Below are positions 7,705 through 15,458 of a DNA stretch of 59,270 nt, piece by piece. A model generated the notes under the pieces. The model had not been told where the DNA came from. It saw only the letters and a list, made by a program, of their open reading frames with translations, and did not search any database. The stretch is taken from positions 1 through 59,270 of the forward strand of contig CAYYYL010000017.1 in NCBI GenBank assembly GCA_964475835.1, given 5' to 3'. The stretch comes from JABDCI01 sp964475835. GTDB taxonomy: Bacteria; Verrucomicrobiota; Verrucomicrobiia; JABWAM01. Within the stretch, counting starts at the first letter, position 1, and each line of letters starts with the position of its first letter. Made by a program: the position numbers and the translations under genes.

Positions 7705-8619
7705 CTACTTTTTCGTCACAGAGATCGATTGCGTCAGCACTTCAATGGCGTCTCCGGGTCGATATTGGAACCGGGCCCGCAGCACATCCCCACGCTGAAC
7801 CACCACGGCGCTTGGAAGGGGAAGCACGAGATATTGGCTGAACCAGTCGATGCTCCGGTTCTCCGTCACGATGGCCGCGAGCACGTTCTTGGTGATGAAA
7901 CGGAGGGCGTTCACCGTTCCGGTTCCCGTGATGGGAAGCTCCACCTCGCAAGCAAATTGCTTGGGAAGATCCTCGGCGTAGAAAAACATTTTGTAGTTCG
8001 CCGGATCGCCCAGGCCGCGGGTCTCCTCAGTCGCCGCCAGAGGATCGTAAAACATCGGCACCGGCGCGTAGTAACCCATGAACTGAAATGCCTGCTGGAC
8101 AGGTTGCACGGCAAGAATCACCCCCTCGGGAATAAAAACGGGCAGTTTTCCGAATTTCTGACGATAACGCGCCTTGAACGAATCGATCACGTCGATCTGC
8201 TTTTCACGCAGTAAGGCCGAGTGCAACATCTCACACACCACCACATCCACCGGCTCGGGAGGAAGAAAGGTCGCCGCATCCGCCTCCACCAATTCGATTT
8301 TTTCAGCAAACGGATTGAGAGCGATGATCCTTCGAGCTGCCCCGAGCAGTTCGGGATTCTTTTCCACACACCACACTTTCGACGCCCGATGCGCGGCAAA
8401 AAAGGAAAGCACTCCCGTTCCCCCACCTAATTCCACCACCTTGCCCCCCTGCGGCACCACTTTCTCAATCGCCTGCTTGAAACTCTCCATGCGCGCTTTG
8501 TCACGCAGCATGTTCGCATGGTAGTGAAAGGGAATATATTGACCGAGCTTGGAAGAATCTTCCTGGAAAGTTGACGTGTTCACTGGGCATCCATAAGAGT
8601 CAAAATCGCATCTGTCCAT
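7705..8619 (-). CDS. Protein arginine methyltransferase-like SAM enzyme
   Basis: The 304 aa protein follows the PRMT layout. HANMLRDKARM (about residues 34-44) matches the HxxMLxDxxR signature before the Rossmann fold. VVELGGGTGVLSFFAA (61-76) is the SAM-binding motif I. CEMLHSALLRE places two glutamates at 130 and 139, nine residues apart as in the PRMT double-E loop. A C-terminal beta-rich half contains a DW dipeptide before a QYLVLPL strand where PRMTs have their THW loop. PRMTs methylate arginine side chains and are mostly eukaryotic. The target is unknown. It is a lone minus-strand gene, upstream of and divergent from the nonulosonate operon. A different small-molecule O- or N-methyltransferase remains possible. 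Confidence 0.65.
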   Translation of the reverse strand: MDRCDFDSYGCPVNTSTFQEDSSKLGQYIPFHYHANMLRDKARMESFKQAIEKVVPQGGKVVELGGGTGVLSFFAAHRASKVWCVEKNPELLGAARRIIALNPFAEKIELVEADAATFLPPEPVDVVVCEMLHSALLREKQIDVIDSFKARYRQKFGKLPVFIPEGVILAVQPVQQAFQFMGYYAPVPMFYDPLAATEETRGLGDPANYKMFFYAEDLPKQFACEVELPITGTGTVNALRFITKNVLAAIVTENRSIDWFSQYLVLPLPSAVVVQRGDVLRARFQYRPGDAIEVLTQSISVTKK

Positions 8620-8692
8620 TCGAAAAATAAAGTCGAACCGTCTTTTTTAAAGATACCTTCTTTACATCCATTAACACGAAAACATGAATTTC

Positions 8693-8709
8693 TTGGCACA
8701 CAGCTTGCT
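8693..8709 (+). promoter_or_regulatory. Sigma-54 promoter upstream of the nonulosonic acid operon
   Basis: TTGGCACACAGCTTGCT matches TGGCAC-N5-TTGCW at all conserved bases. It lies about 63 bases before the first oxidoreductase gene of the sialic/legionaminic acid cluster and in the same orientation. The 152-base divergent gap also has to serve the methyltransferase gene on the other strand. Confidence 0.8.
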
Positions 8710-8771
8710 CTTCATCGTTCTATCCGCCAAGGATTCCTACTAGAACCGCTTCACATTTTTCCATTTCACGC

Positions 8772-9788
8772 ATGAGAGTTGCTGTTATTGGTGCGGGCCG
8801 CATGGGTCGGCGTCACATTCAAATCGTTCGTGATCTGGGCCATGAGCTCGCGGGGGTGTGTGACAGCGATCCGAAATCGCTCGATACCGCGCGTGAGGAA
8901 CAGGCCGTGACACCGGAACGTTGTTTCAACGATGCCATGACGCTCCTGACCAAGACCCGTCCGGAATGTGTCATCATCGCCACGACCGCCCCCTCTCACT
9001 GCAATCTTGTCTGTCGTGCGGCTGAAAAGGGCGCGCGTTTCATCCTGTGTGAAAAGCCGATGGCGGTTTCACTCGAGGAGTGCGATTTGATGATTCAGAC
9101 GTGTCGGGCCCATCAGGCCCGGCTGGCCATCAATCATCAGATGCGATTCATGCAGCAATACACGGAGGTCCGCCGTCTAGTGAATCTGGAATCGTTCGGC
9201 GGCCTACGCAGCATCAACGTATTCGCCGGCAACATCGGCATGGCGATGAATGGAACACACTATTTCGAGATGTTCCGATATCTGACGAATGAAGCGCCGA
9301 CCGAAGTGACCGCCTGGTTTTCACCCGAGAAGGTTCCCAATCCCCGAGGTCCCCAGTTCGAGGATCAGGGCGGATCGATTCATATCACGACCGCCACCGG
9401 ACGCCGCTTCTACATGGAGATCGGGGCGGACCTGGGTCACGGCGCCAAGGTTCTCTATGCAGGCCCCTACGGGCAATTGCTCGTCGATGAGCTCGCAGGA
9501 ACGATGTCCCTCAGCACGAGGGAGGAGGCCCAGCGCGGACTTCCCACCACCCGTTATGCGACGCCCTCGGTCGAAAAATCCCTCAAGATCCGCCCGGCCG
9601 ATGTGCTTGATCCCTCCAAGGCGGTGCTTCAGGCGCTGCTCAGTGATGGAAGCATTCCTACCGGAGAGGACGGACGCCAGGCGATTGCCATTCTCATCAC
9701 CGCCTATGTCTCCCATGAAAACGGCCATGTCCCGGTCCCCTTCGAACCCGCGAAACTCCCCCGAAAGCGCGTTTTCCCATGGGCATGA
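8772..9788 (+). CDS. Gfo/Idh/MocA family oxidoreductase
   Basis: The 338 aa protein has an N-terminal NAD(P)-binding fold with VIGAGRMGRRH at residues 5-15, then the CEKPMA signature around residue 97 carrying the EKP motif typical of this family. Next comes an alpha/beta substrate domain. These enzymes oxidise or reduce hydroxyl groups of sugars and cyclitols. As the first gene after the sigma-54 promoter and four genes ahead of the NeuB-type synthase, it most likely acts on a precursor or derivative of the nonulosonic acid. The exact reaction is not readable. It overlaps the following sialyltransferase-like gene by 10 bases. Confidence 0.85.
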   Translation: MRVAVIGAGRMGRRHIQIVRDLGHELAGVCDSDPKSLDTAREEQAVTPERCFNDAMTLLTKTRPECVIIATTAPSHCNLVCRAAEKGARFILCEKPMAVSLEECDLMIQTCRAHQARLAINHQMRFMQQYTEVRRLVNLESFGGLRSINVFAGNIGMAMNGTHYFEMFRYLTNEAPTEVTAWFSPEKVPNPRGPQFEDQGGSIHITTATGRRFYMEIGADLGHGAKVLYAGPYGQLLVDELAGTMSLSTREEAQRGLPTTRYATPSVEKSLKIRPADVLDPSKAVLQALLSDGSIPTGEDGRQAIAILITAYVSHENGHVPVPFEPAKLPRKRVFPWA

Positions 9789-10471
9789 AGGGGTGTTTTC
9801 TTATTGGGTGCGGTCCCAGCCTGAAGCAGATCAACGTCTCGCTTCTGGCGGAACACGACACCATCACCTTCAATCGATCCTTCCTGGCGTGGAACGACTG
9901 GGGATTTCATCCGACCTACTACGCATCGTTCGATCCGCTCGCGCTTGAAGACAACCGCGACGAACTTCAATCTCTCATTCCCTCCTCATCCACCCGGCGT
10001 TTCTTTTTGAATGACCGGGCACGTCCCCATTGGAATGATTCACCCAAAATCTCATGGGTGAGGGTGAAGCATGGAGAAACTTTCCGACCAAGCCTTGGAG
10101 AGGCCACCGATTTCGGCAACATCGGAGCCTCCTGTCTCCAACTTCTCGCCGCCATGGGCTATTCGCGCGTGGTCCTGCTCGGCATCGACGCCCGTTACTC
10201 CCCCGAGATCGAAGGCACACGCGAAGGAGGTTTCCTTCGAGTAAGCCGGGATCCCGACCATTTCATTCCGCACTATGCCGAGGGAAAGCGCCGGGCCCTT
10301 GAACCCGACTTCCACAAAATCCTTGGACGCTGGCCCGTGGTCGCTGAAGCATGTCGCCTCCATTCCATCGAGGTCCGAAACGCCTCTCCACAAAGCGCTC
10401 TTACTTGTTTTAAAAGAATGGATTTTGACGAGGCTCGACATTGGATCACAACAAGTCCCGTCACGCACTGA
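9779..10471 (+). CDS. Sialyltransferase-like (GT42/DUF115-type) protein
   Basis: The 230 aa protein opens with a FLIGCGPSL strand-turn (residues 7-15), followed by a TFNRSF-like segment and a YYASFDP segment. A GASCLQLLAAMGYSRVVLLGID block ends at about residue 137. This order resembles bacterial Cst-type sialyltransferases and the MptE/DUF115 domain of Maf flagellin-glycosylating proteins, which share the (G/N)xGPSL opening and the late GID strand. It sits two genes before the CMP-sugar synthetase, so it may transfer the nonulosonic acid made by this operon. At 230 residues it is shorter than Maf. The match is by eye. A related nucleotide-binding enzyme such as a pterin kinase is an alternative. 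Confidence 0.55.
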   Translation: MGMKGCFLIGCGPSLKQINVSLLAEHDTITFNRSFLAWNDWGFHPTYYASFDPLALEDNRDELQSLIPSSSTRRFFLNDRARPHWNDSPKISWVRVKHGETFRPSLGEATDFGNIGASCLQLLAAMGYSRVVLLGIDARYSPEIEGTREGGFLRVSRDPDHFIPHYAEGKRRALEPDFHKILGRWPVVAEACRLHSIEVRNASPQSALTCFKRMDFDEARHWITTSPVTH

Positions 10472-10534
10472 GGAATTCGAGCGTCATGTACCCCTTAAAA
10501 CCAAGCAGCCACATTCCTTCATTACCATGGTAAG

Positions 10535-10553
10535 GTCGTGCCGCTGGCACGAC
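10535..10553. repeat. Short perfect hairpin, GTCGTGCC-GCT-GGCACGAC
   Basis: Two exact 8-base complementary arms surround GCT in the 170-base gap between the sialyltransferase-like gene and the second oxidoreductase gene. No T-run follows, so it is not an obvious terminator. It may be a REP-type repeat; no second copy was seen in this window. Confidence 0.4.
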
Positions 10554-10641
10554 TGCGGCACACCGAGCCGATGCGCCCTACCGACTTCCCTCAAACACTT
10601 TTTAGTGATAATAATCGACTGACTTAGGATTACGCCGTTTT

Positions 10642-11589
10642 ATGGAAACCGCTCTCAAAGTCGCCATCGTGGGCGCCGGTCGCATGGCCCGGGAACACAT
10701 CCTTGCGTTTCGTGATCTGCCCCAGGTTCAGATCGCCGGTATCCATAGCCGGACACGGACACGCGCCGAAGGTCTTGCCACCGAATTTGCCATTCCGAAT
10801 GTATGCGATTCGATTCCGGAATTGTTTGAAAAAACATCCGCCGGCCTGGTGGTGATCTCCGTACCCGAAATGCTCGCCAATCCGGTGAGCAAGGTGTGTT
10901 TCGAGTTCCCATGGACAGTGTTCATGGAGAAGCCCCCGGGCCTCGATCTCAAGGATGCCGAGGATATCCACTCTGCTGCAGCCTCCCGGAAGCGAAGGGT
11001 TTTCGTGGCGCTCAACCGCCGTTTCTACTCCAGCACCCAGACGGTCCTTGAAGAAATTTCGGGGAGCCATAAAAACCGCATCATCAAGGTCCAGGATCAA
11101 CAGGACCTTGCCGAAGCCAAGGCGCTGGGACATCCCCCGGAAGTGGTGCGCCAATGGATGTACGCGAATTCCATTCATGTGATCGACTACCTTCGATTTT
11201 TTGGACGTGGACGCGTCACCGCCATCTCCCAGGTCCTGCCATGGAACCCGCGCAAACCCGGACTCACCGTGATGAAGATTCAATTCGACAGTGGTGATAT
11301 CGGCTTGTACGAAGGGATCTGGGACGGCCCCGGTCCCTGGGCCGTGACCATCCAGACCCCTGACAAACGCTGGGAAATGCGTCCCCTCGAACAACTTTCC
11401 TGCCAGCTTCGCGGGGAGAGAAAACTGCAACCGATCCCCCTTCACCCCTGGGATCAACAGTTCAAACCCGGATTCAGGCTTCAGGCAAAGCATGCCGTGG
11501 ACGCCACTCTGGGCAAACCCACACAAAGCCCCACACTGGAGCAATCCCTGGAAACCATGCGGCTCATCCATGCGATGTTCGGACAATAG
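10642..11589 (+). CDS. Gfo/Idh/MocA family oxidoreductase
   Basis: The 315 aa protein has VAIVGAGRMAREH at its N-terminus (dinucleotide fold), a MEKPPG block at about residues 95-100 as the EKP motif, and an NRRFYSS segment in place of the usual NQ/NR substrate strand. It is only distantly similar to the oxidoreductase gene two positions upstream, so it is probably not a recent duplicate. It precedes the CMP-sugar synthetase by about 135 bases. A role in making or altering the nonulosonic acid precursor is inferred from position only. Confidence 0.83.
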   Translation: METALKVAIVGAGRMAREHILAFRDLPQVQIAGIHSRTRTRAEGLATEFAIPNVCDSIPELFEKTSAGLVVISVPEMLANPVSKVCFEFPWTVFMEKPPGLDLKDAEDIHSAAASRKRRVFVALNRRFYSSTQTVLEEISGSHKNRIIKVQDQQDLAEAKALGHPPEVVRQWMYANSIHVIDYLRFFGRGRVTAISQVLPWNPRKPGLTVMKIQFDSGDIGLYEGIWDGPGPWAVTIQTPDKRWEMRPLEQLSCQLRGERKLQPIPLHPWDQQFKPGFRLQAKHAVDATLGKPTQSPTLEQSLETMRLIHAMFGQ

Positions 11590-11725
11590 AAATCCAACGT
11601 GAAACCCTCCCTTTTCACATTTTTTGAAATCGCGGCCCCCGCTCCAAAGCGACCATCTCGTTTGGAAGGCCGCACCCAAACGGGTTCCCATGGACCGTAC
11701 TTCACAAGGGAGGATGCATTCCCCC

Positions 11726-12442
11726 ATGAGTGATCCCACCATCGGATTCATCTTTGCACGCGGCGGCTCCAAGGGGGTCCCGCGCAAAAATCTCCGTATG
11801 CTCGGGGGAAAGCCTCTCATCGCCCACGCGATCGAAGCGGCCTGCAACTGCAAGTCGATCGACCGGGTGGTGGTCTCCACCGAGGACGAGGAGATCGCCC
11901 GCGTGGCCGAAGAATTTGGCGCTGAAATTCCCTTCATGCGCCCAATGGACCTGGCCCGAGACGACTCCCCCGAATGGCTCGCTTGGCAACATGCCATCCG
12001 CACCTTCGAACAAACCTGCGCGAAACGCGTCGGCACCTTTGTTTCCATCCCCGCAACCTCCCCTCTGCGAGGCGTCGAGGATGTCGAGCACTGCATTCAG
12101 ACTTTCAAAAACGGCGATGCGGATGTCGTCTTCACCGTACGACCTTCGGATCGAAATCCCTATTTCAACATGGTCGTCCTGGACGACCAAAAGCACGCGC
12201 GACTTGTCATCCCCCCGCAGGGAAAAGTGTTTCGTCGGCAGGATGCCCCACGGGTGTATGACATCACCACCGTGGCCTATGTGGCGCGGCCCGAATTTAT
12301 CCTCACATCCAACGGCATTTTTGAAGGACGCGTTCTTGCCGTGGAGGTCCCCTCCGAGCGGGCGGTGGACATCGACACCGAACTCGATTTTCAATTCGCC
12401 GAGTTTCTGATGAGCCGGAGAACCAACCCCACACACCCATGA
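11726..12442 (+). CDS. neuA: CMP-nonulosonate (acylneuraminate) cytidylyltransferase
   Basis: The protein starts with the classic nucleotide-binding segment FIFARGGSKGVPRKN (from about residue 8), and STEDEEIA and RPSDRNP blocks follow. The family activates a free sialic, legionaminic or pseudaminic acid with CTP to give the CMP-sugar for transfer. The ATG at 11726 is preferred over earlier in-frame ATGs because it gives the expected N-terminus; an AGGGAGG sequence ends 12 bases upstream. The gene ends with an ATGA overlap onto the synthase gene. NeuA, LegF and PseF cannot be separated with confidence, though the neighbouring PtmE- and LegC-type genes favour LegF. Confidence 0.88.
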   Translation: MSDPTIGFIFARGGSKGVPRKNLRMLGGKPLIAHAIEAACNCKSIDRVVVSTEDEEIARVAEEFGAEIPFMRPMDLARDDSPEWLAWQHAIRTFEQTCAKRVGTFVSIPATSPLRGVEDVEHCIQTFKNGDADVVFTVRPSDRNPYFNMVVLDDQKHARLVIPPQGKVFRRQDAPRVYDITTVAYVARPEFILTSNGIFEGRVLAVEVPSERAVDIDTELDFQFAEFLMSRRTNPTHP

Positions 12443-13491
12443 TCACCACCGTACGACTGGGTTCACGCCCCATAGGAAAAGGCTATCCCTGCTTCGTCAT
12501 CGCCGAGGCCGGAGTGAACCACAATGGAAACGTCGGCAAGGCGCTTCAAATGATCGACCTCGCCCTCAAGGCCGGTGCCGACGCCATCAAATTTCAAACC
12601 TTTCGCTCCGATCAGGTGGTCACCCGCAACGCACCCAAAGCTGCTTATCAACTGAAATCCACGGATCACAAGGAATCTCAGTACGACATGCTCAAAAAGT
12701 TGGAACTTTCCGCGGACTCCCACCGGGATCTTTTCGCCTACTGCAGGAAGAAGGGCATTCTCTTCCTCTCCACACCGTTTAGCGAGGAAAGCGCCGATTT
12801 GCTCGATGAACTTGGCGTGCAGGCGTTCAAAATCCCCTCCGGTGAAATCACCAATCTGCCGCTCCTGGAACATATCGCCCGGAAGGGGAAACTGATGATT
12901 GTCTCCACCGGCATGTCGGATCTCGACGACGTGCGCCGTGCCATCGACACCATCGGCGCAACCCGCCACTGTGAACTCCTGCTCCTTCACTGTGTGAGCA
13001 ACTATCCCACCAAACCGGAGGATGTGAATCTGCGCGCCATGAAAACGATGGAGGAGGAATTCCAGCTGCCCGTCGGATTCTCCGATCACACGCTGGGATA
13101 CGAGATCCCCCTCGCGGCCGTGGCCATGGGGGCGTGCGTCATCGAAAAACATTTCACCCTAAGCCGGGACTTGTCGGGCCCCGACCACAAGGCATCCCTT
13201 GAACCCCGGGAACTGGAAGCCATGATTTCAGGCATTCGAAAGGTGGAAGCCTCCCTCGGCACGGGGAAAAAACAACCCGCCCGCAGCGAAGCCGATACCG
13301 CTCATGTTGCACGACGCAGCCTCGTCGCCGCATGTGATCTTCCTGCCGGCACGGTGATCCGGAGGGAACACATCGTCTGCCGCCGCCCCGGAACAGGATT
13401 GCCGCCCGCACGCATCCAGGAGGTCATCGGAAAGAAAGTTGCGCGACGCGTGAAGGAAGGCTCCCTCCTCAAATGGAGCATGTTCCAATGA
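12439..13491 (+). CDS. neuB: Nonulosonic acid synthase (NeuB/LegI family)
   Basis: The 350 aa protein has the NeuB TIM barrel, with VIAEAGVNHNG at residues 20-30, KFQTFRSD, the KIPSGEITN strand and VGFSDHT. A C-terminal SAF/antifreeze-like domain (about 285-350) contains ARRSLVA. The enzyme condenses phosphoenolpyruvate with a six-carbon N-acyl amino sugar to make a nine-carbon acid. It overlaps the genes on both sides by ATGA junctions, so cytidylyltransferase, synthase and epimerase are translated together. Whether the product is neuraminic, legionaminic or another acid is not decided by sequence reading. Context favours a legionaminic type. Confidence 0.93.
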   Translation: MITTVRLGSRPIGKGYPCFVIAEAGVNHNGNVGKALQMIDLALKAGADAIKFQTFRSDQVVTRNAPKAAYQLKSTDHKESQYDMLKKLELSADSHRDLFAYCRKKGILFLSTPFSEESADLLDELGVQAFKIPSGEITNLPLLEHIARKGKLMIVSTGMSDLDDVRRAIDTIGATRHCELLLLHCVSNYPTKPEDVNLRAMKTMEEEFQLPVGFSDHTLGYEIPLAAVAMGACVIEKHFTLSRDLSGPDHKASLEPRELEAMISGIRKVEASLGTGKKQPARSEADTAHVARRSLVAACDLPAGTVIRREHIVCRRPGTGLPPARIQEVIGKKVARRVKEGSLLKWSMFQ

Positions 13492-14642
13492 GAACGATCG
13501 GCGTGGTCACCGTGGCACGATCGGACTACGGAATCTACCTTCCGTTGTTGCGGCGCATGCAAAAGGACCGCGGTGTCTGCCTTCACCTTTATGTTTCCGG
13601 CACCCATTTATCCAAACGACATGATCAAACGGTGGGGGAAATCATCGGAGATGGATTTGAAGTCACGGAACGCATTCCTGTCACCGGCAGCGGGGACTCC
13701 CCGATGGACATTGCCCGGGCCATGGGGAAGGCCACACTCGGTTTTGCCAGCGCTTATGCAAAACACCACCCCGACCTTCTGGTAGTCCTCGGGGACCGAT
13801 TCGAGATGCATGCCGCCGCCACGGCAGCCATCCCCTTCAAAATTCCCGTCGCCCATTTGCATGGCGGCGAGCTCACCGAAGGCGCGTTTGATGATTCGCT
13901 CCGGCATTCCATCACCAAATTAAGCCACCTTCACCTTGTATCGACACCTGTCTATCGCGACCGAATCCTTCAACTGGGAGAGGAGCCATGGCGCGTCCAC
14001 CTTTGCGGATCCTTGAGCCTGACCAAGCTTTCCACCCTGCGTAGATTATCCAAGGCTGAAATGGAACAACGCTTTAAAATCCGACTTTCGAAGTCCCCGT
14101 TGCTTGTCACATTTCATCCCGTGACCCTGCAATTTGAACAGACCGAATGGCAGGTCCGCCAGCTTCTGGCAGCCCTTCATCAAATCGACCTGCCTGTGGT
14201 CTTCACGGCTCCCAATACGGACACTCGGGGATCGGTCGTTCACAACCTTTTGAAACACTACGTGCATACTCACCCCGACTCGAGTCTGGTGGATAATTTT
14301 GGAAGTGAAGGTTATTTTAACATGATGCGCCATGCCTGCGCGATGGTGGGAAATTCTTCCAGCGGCATTCTCGAAGCCCCCTCCTTTAAATTGCCGGTGG
14401 TCAACATTGGGATCCGTCAAAAAGGGAGGGTTCGCGCCGGTAACGTTCTTGATGTTGGCCATTCCCGGGAGGACATCATCCGGGCGATTCGGAAGGCACT
14501 CCAACCGGCGTTCAAACGGAGGATTGAATCCATGACCAATCCTTATTCCGCACGGCAGGCGGATAAAAAAATCCTTCGAGTGCTCCGCGAGGCGCCATTG
14601 AATGACCGCCTCATCATCAAAAAATTCGTCGACCAGGAATAA
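13488..14642 (+). CDS. neuC: UDP-GlcNAc-type 2-epimerase, hydrolysing (NeuC/LegG)
   Basis: The enzyme releases UDP and inverts C2 of a UDP-HexNAc, giving the ManNAc-type substrate for the NeuB-type synthase. VVTVARSDYG near the N-terminus, GDRFEM at about residue 101, HLHGGE near 122-127 and GNSSSGI are hallmark segments. The ATG at 13488 overlaps the synthase stop (ATGA) and has GGAG about 9 bases upstream, so it is preferred over the ATG five codons earlier. LegG acts on 2,4-diacetamido-2,4,6-trideoxy sugars and NeuC on GlcNAc; sequence reading alone does not separate them. Confidence 0.9.
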   Translation: MRTIGVVTVARSDYGIYLPLLRRMQKDRGVCLHLYVSGTHLSKRHDQTVGEIIGDGFEVTERIPVTGSGDSPMDIARAMGKATLGFASAYAKHHPDLLVVLGDRFEMHAAATAAIPFKIPVAHLHGGELTEGAFDDSLRHSITKLSHLHLVSTPVYRDRILQLGEEPWRVHLCGSLSLTKLSTLRRLSKAEMEQRFKIRLSKSPLLVTFHPVTLQFEQTEWQVRQLLAALHQIDLPVVFTAPNTDTRGSVVHNLLKHYVHTHPDSSLVDNFGSEGYFNMMRHACAMVGNSSSGILEAPSFKLPVVNIGIRQKGRVRAGNVLDVGHSREDIIRAIRKALQPAFKRRIESMTNPYSARQADKKILRVLREAPLNDRLIIKKFVDQE

Positions 14643-14645
14643 TCT

Positions 14646-15413
14646 ATGGATACCCTCAAAAAGGAAAAAGTGCGCGACTACTGGGAGGACCCTCAAACCG
14701 TATCGCTCAAGGATGAAAACCTTCGCCACCTGGAAACCGGAGCCATTGCCCAGGCGCTCCGTCCAACCGATGTGGCACTGGATCTTGGTTGCGGAGACGG
14801 AGTCAACTCCCTTGTTTATTCGGAACGAGTCGCTTCCCTGCTCGGAGTCGATCGGTCCTCGCAAATGATTCAGCGGGCCCGGGCCCGGCTGACGGAATCC
14901 GGAAGGTCCAATACCCGCTTTGAACAACTCGCCACCGAAAATCTACCCCAGCTTGACGGAACTTTTGATGCCATCATCACCCAGCGCTGCCTGATCAATC
15001 TGGATTCTTTTGCGGAACAGTCCCAAACCATTCTTCAAATAGAAAAAAAACTCCGGCCAGGGGGGCGTTACCTGATGCTGGAGTGCGTGGACGATGGACG
15101 GGAGGAACTCAACCAGTTGCGTGCCCGGATGGGCCTCGAAGCAGTCCCCATGCCCTGGCATAATTGTTTTTTCAAACTGAACCAGCTTCTCCCGCTGCTT
15201 GAAAACACCTTCGACATCGAGGACGTTCGTGACTTCAGCATCTATTGGTTGATCTCCCGTCTCGTCGCCCCCCTCATGAAACTCGAGATCCAGGATCCCA
15301 TGACAAAAAAACTGGATACCGCGGCACGCTCCCTCCAATCCACACTTCAACTCCCAGGACTGAAAGGCATCGGCTCTCAGCGACTTTTTATTCTCAGGAA
15401 AAAATCATGCTGA
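14646..15413 (+). CDS. Class I SAM-dependent methyltransferase
   Basis: The 255 aa protein has the SAM fold with ALDLGCGDGVNS at about residues 39-50 (motif I), LGVDRSSQM as motif II and a FDAIITQRCLIN strand as motif IV. No membrane segment is present. It starts 3 bases after the epimerase gene. It may methylate the nonulosonic acid or a neighbouring sugar, since O- and N-methylated legionaminic derivatives are known in other bacteria, but the acceptor cannot be deduced. Confidence 0.85.
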   Translation: MDTLKKEKVRDYWEDPQTVSLKDENLRHLETGAIAQALRPTDVALDLGCGDGVNSLVYSERVASLLGVDRSSQMIQRARARLTESGRSNTRFEQLATENLPQLDGTFDAIITQRCLINLDSFAEQSQTILQIEKKLRPGGRYLMLECVDDGREELNQLRARMGLEAVPMPWHNCFFKLNQLLPLLENTFDIEDVRDFSIYWLISRLVAPLMKLEIQDPMTKKLDTAARSLQSTLQLPGLKGIGSQRLFILRKKSC

Positions 15414-15458
15414 GGTTGGTGTCGAACCATTTCTCTTCGATTCTCTGCAGACTGACTC

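Noticed and set aside
10546..10562. Sigma-54-like TGGCAC before the second oxidoreductase
   Set aside because: The -12 part reads CGGCA instead of TTGC, and the sequence is explained by the hairpin there.
10630..12096. Long minus-strand open frame of 488 codons
   Set aside because: It runs opposite to a Gfo/Idh oxidoreductase and the CMP-sugar synthetase, both with clear family motifs. Its product has no recognisable fold and it is a shadow of high-GC third positions.
12463..13152. Minus-strand open frame opposite the synthase
   Set aside because: The plus strand encodes a textbook NeuB/LegI protein; no family motif is seen on the minus strand.
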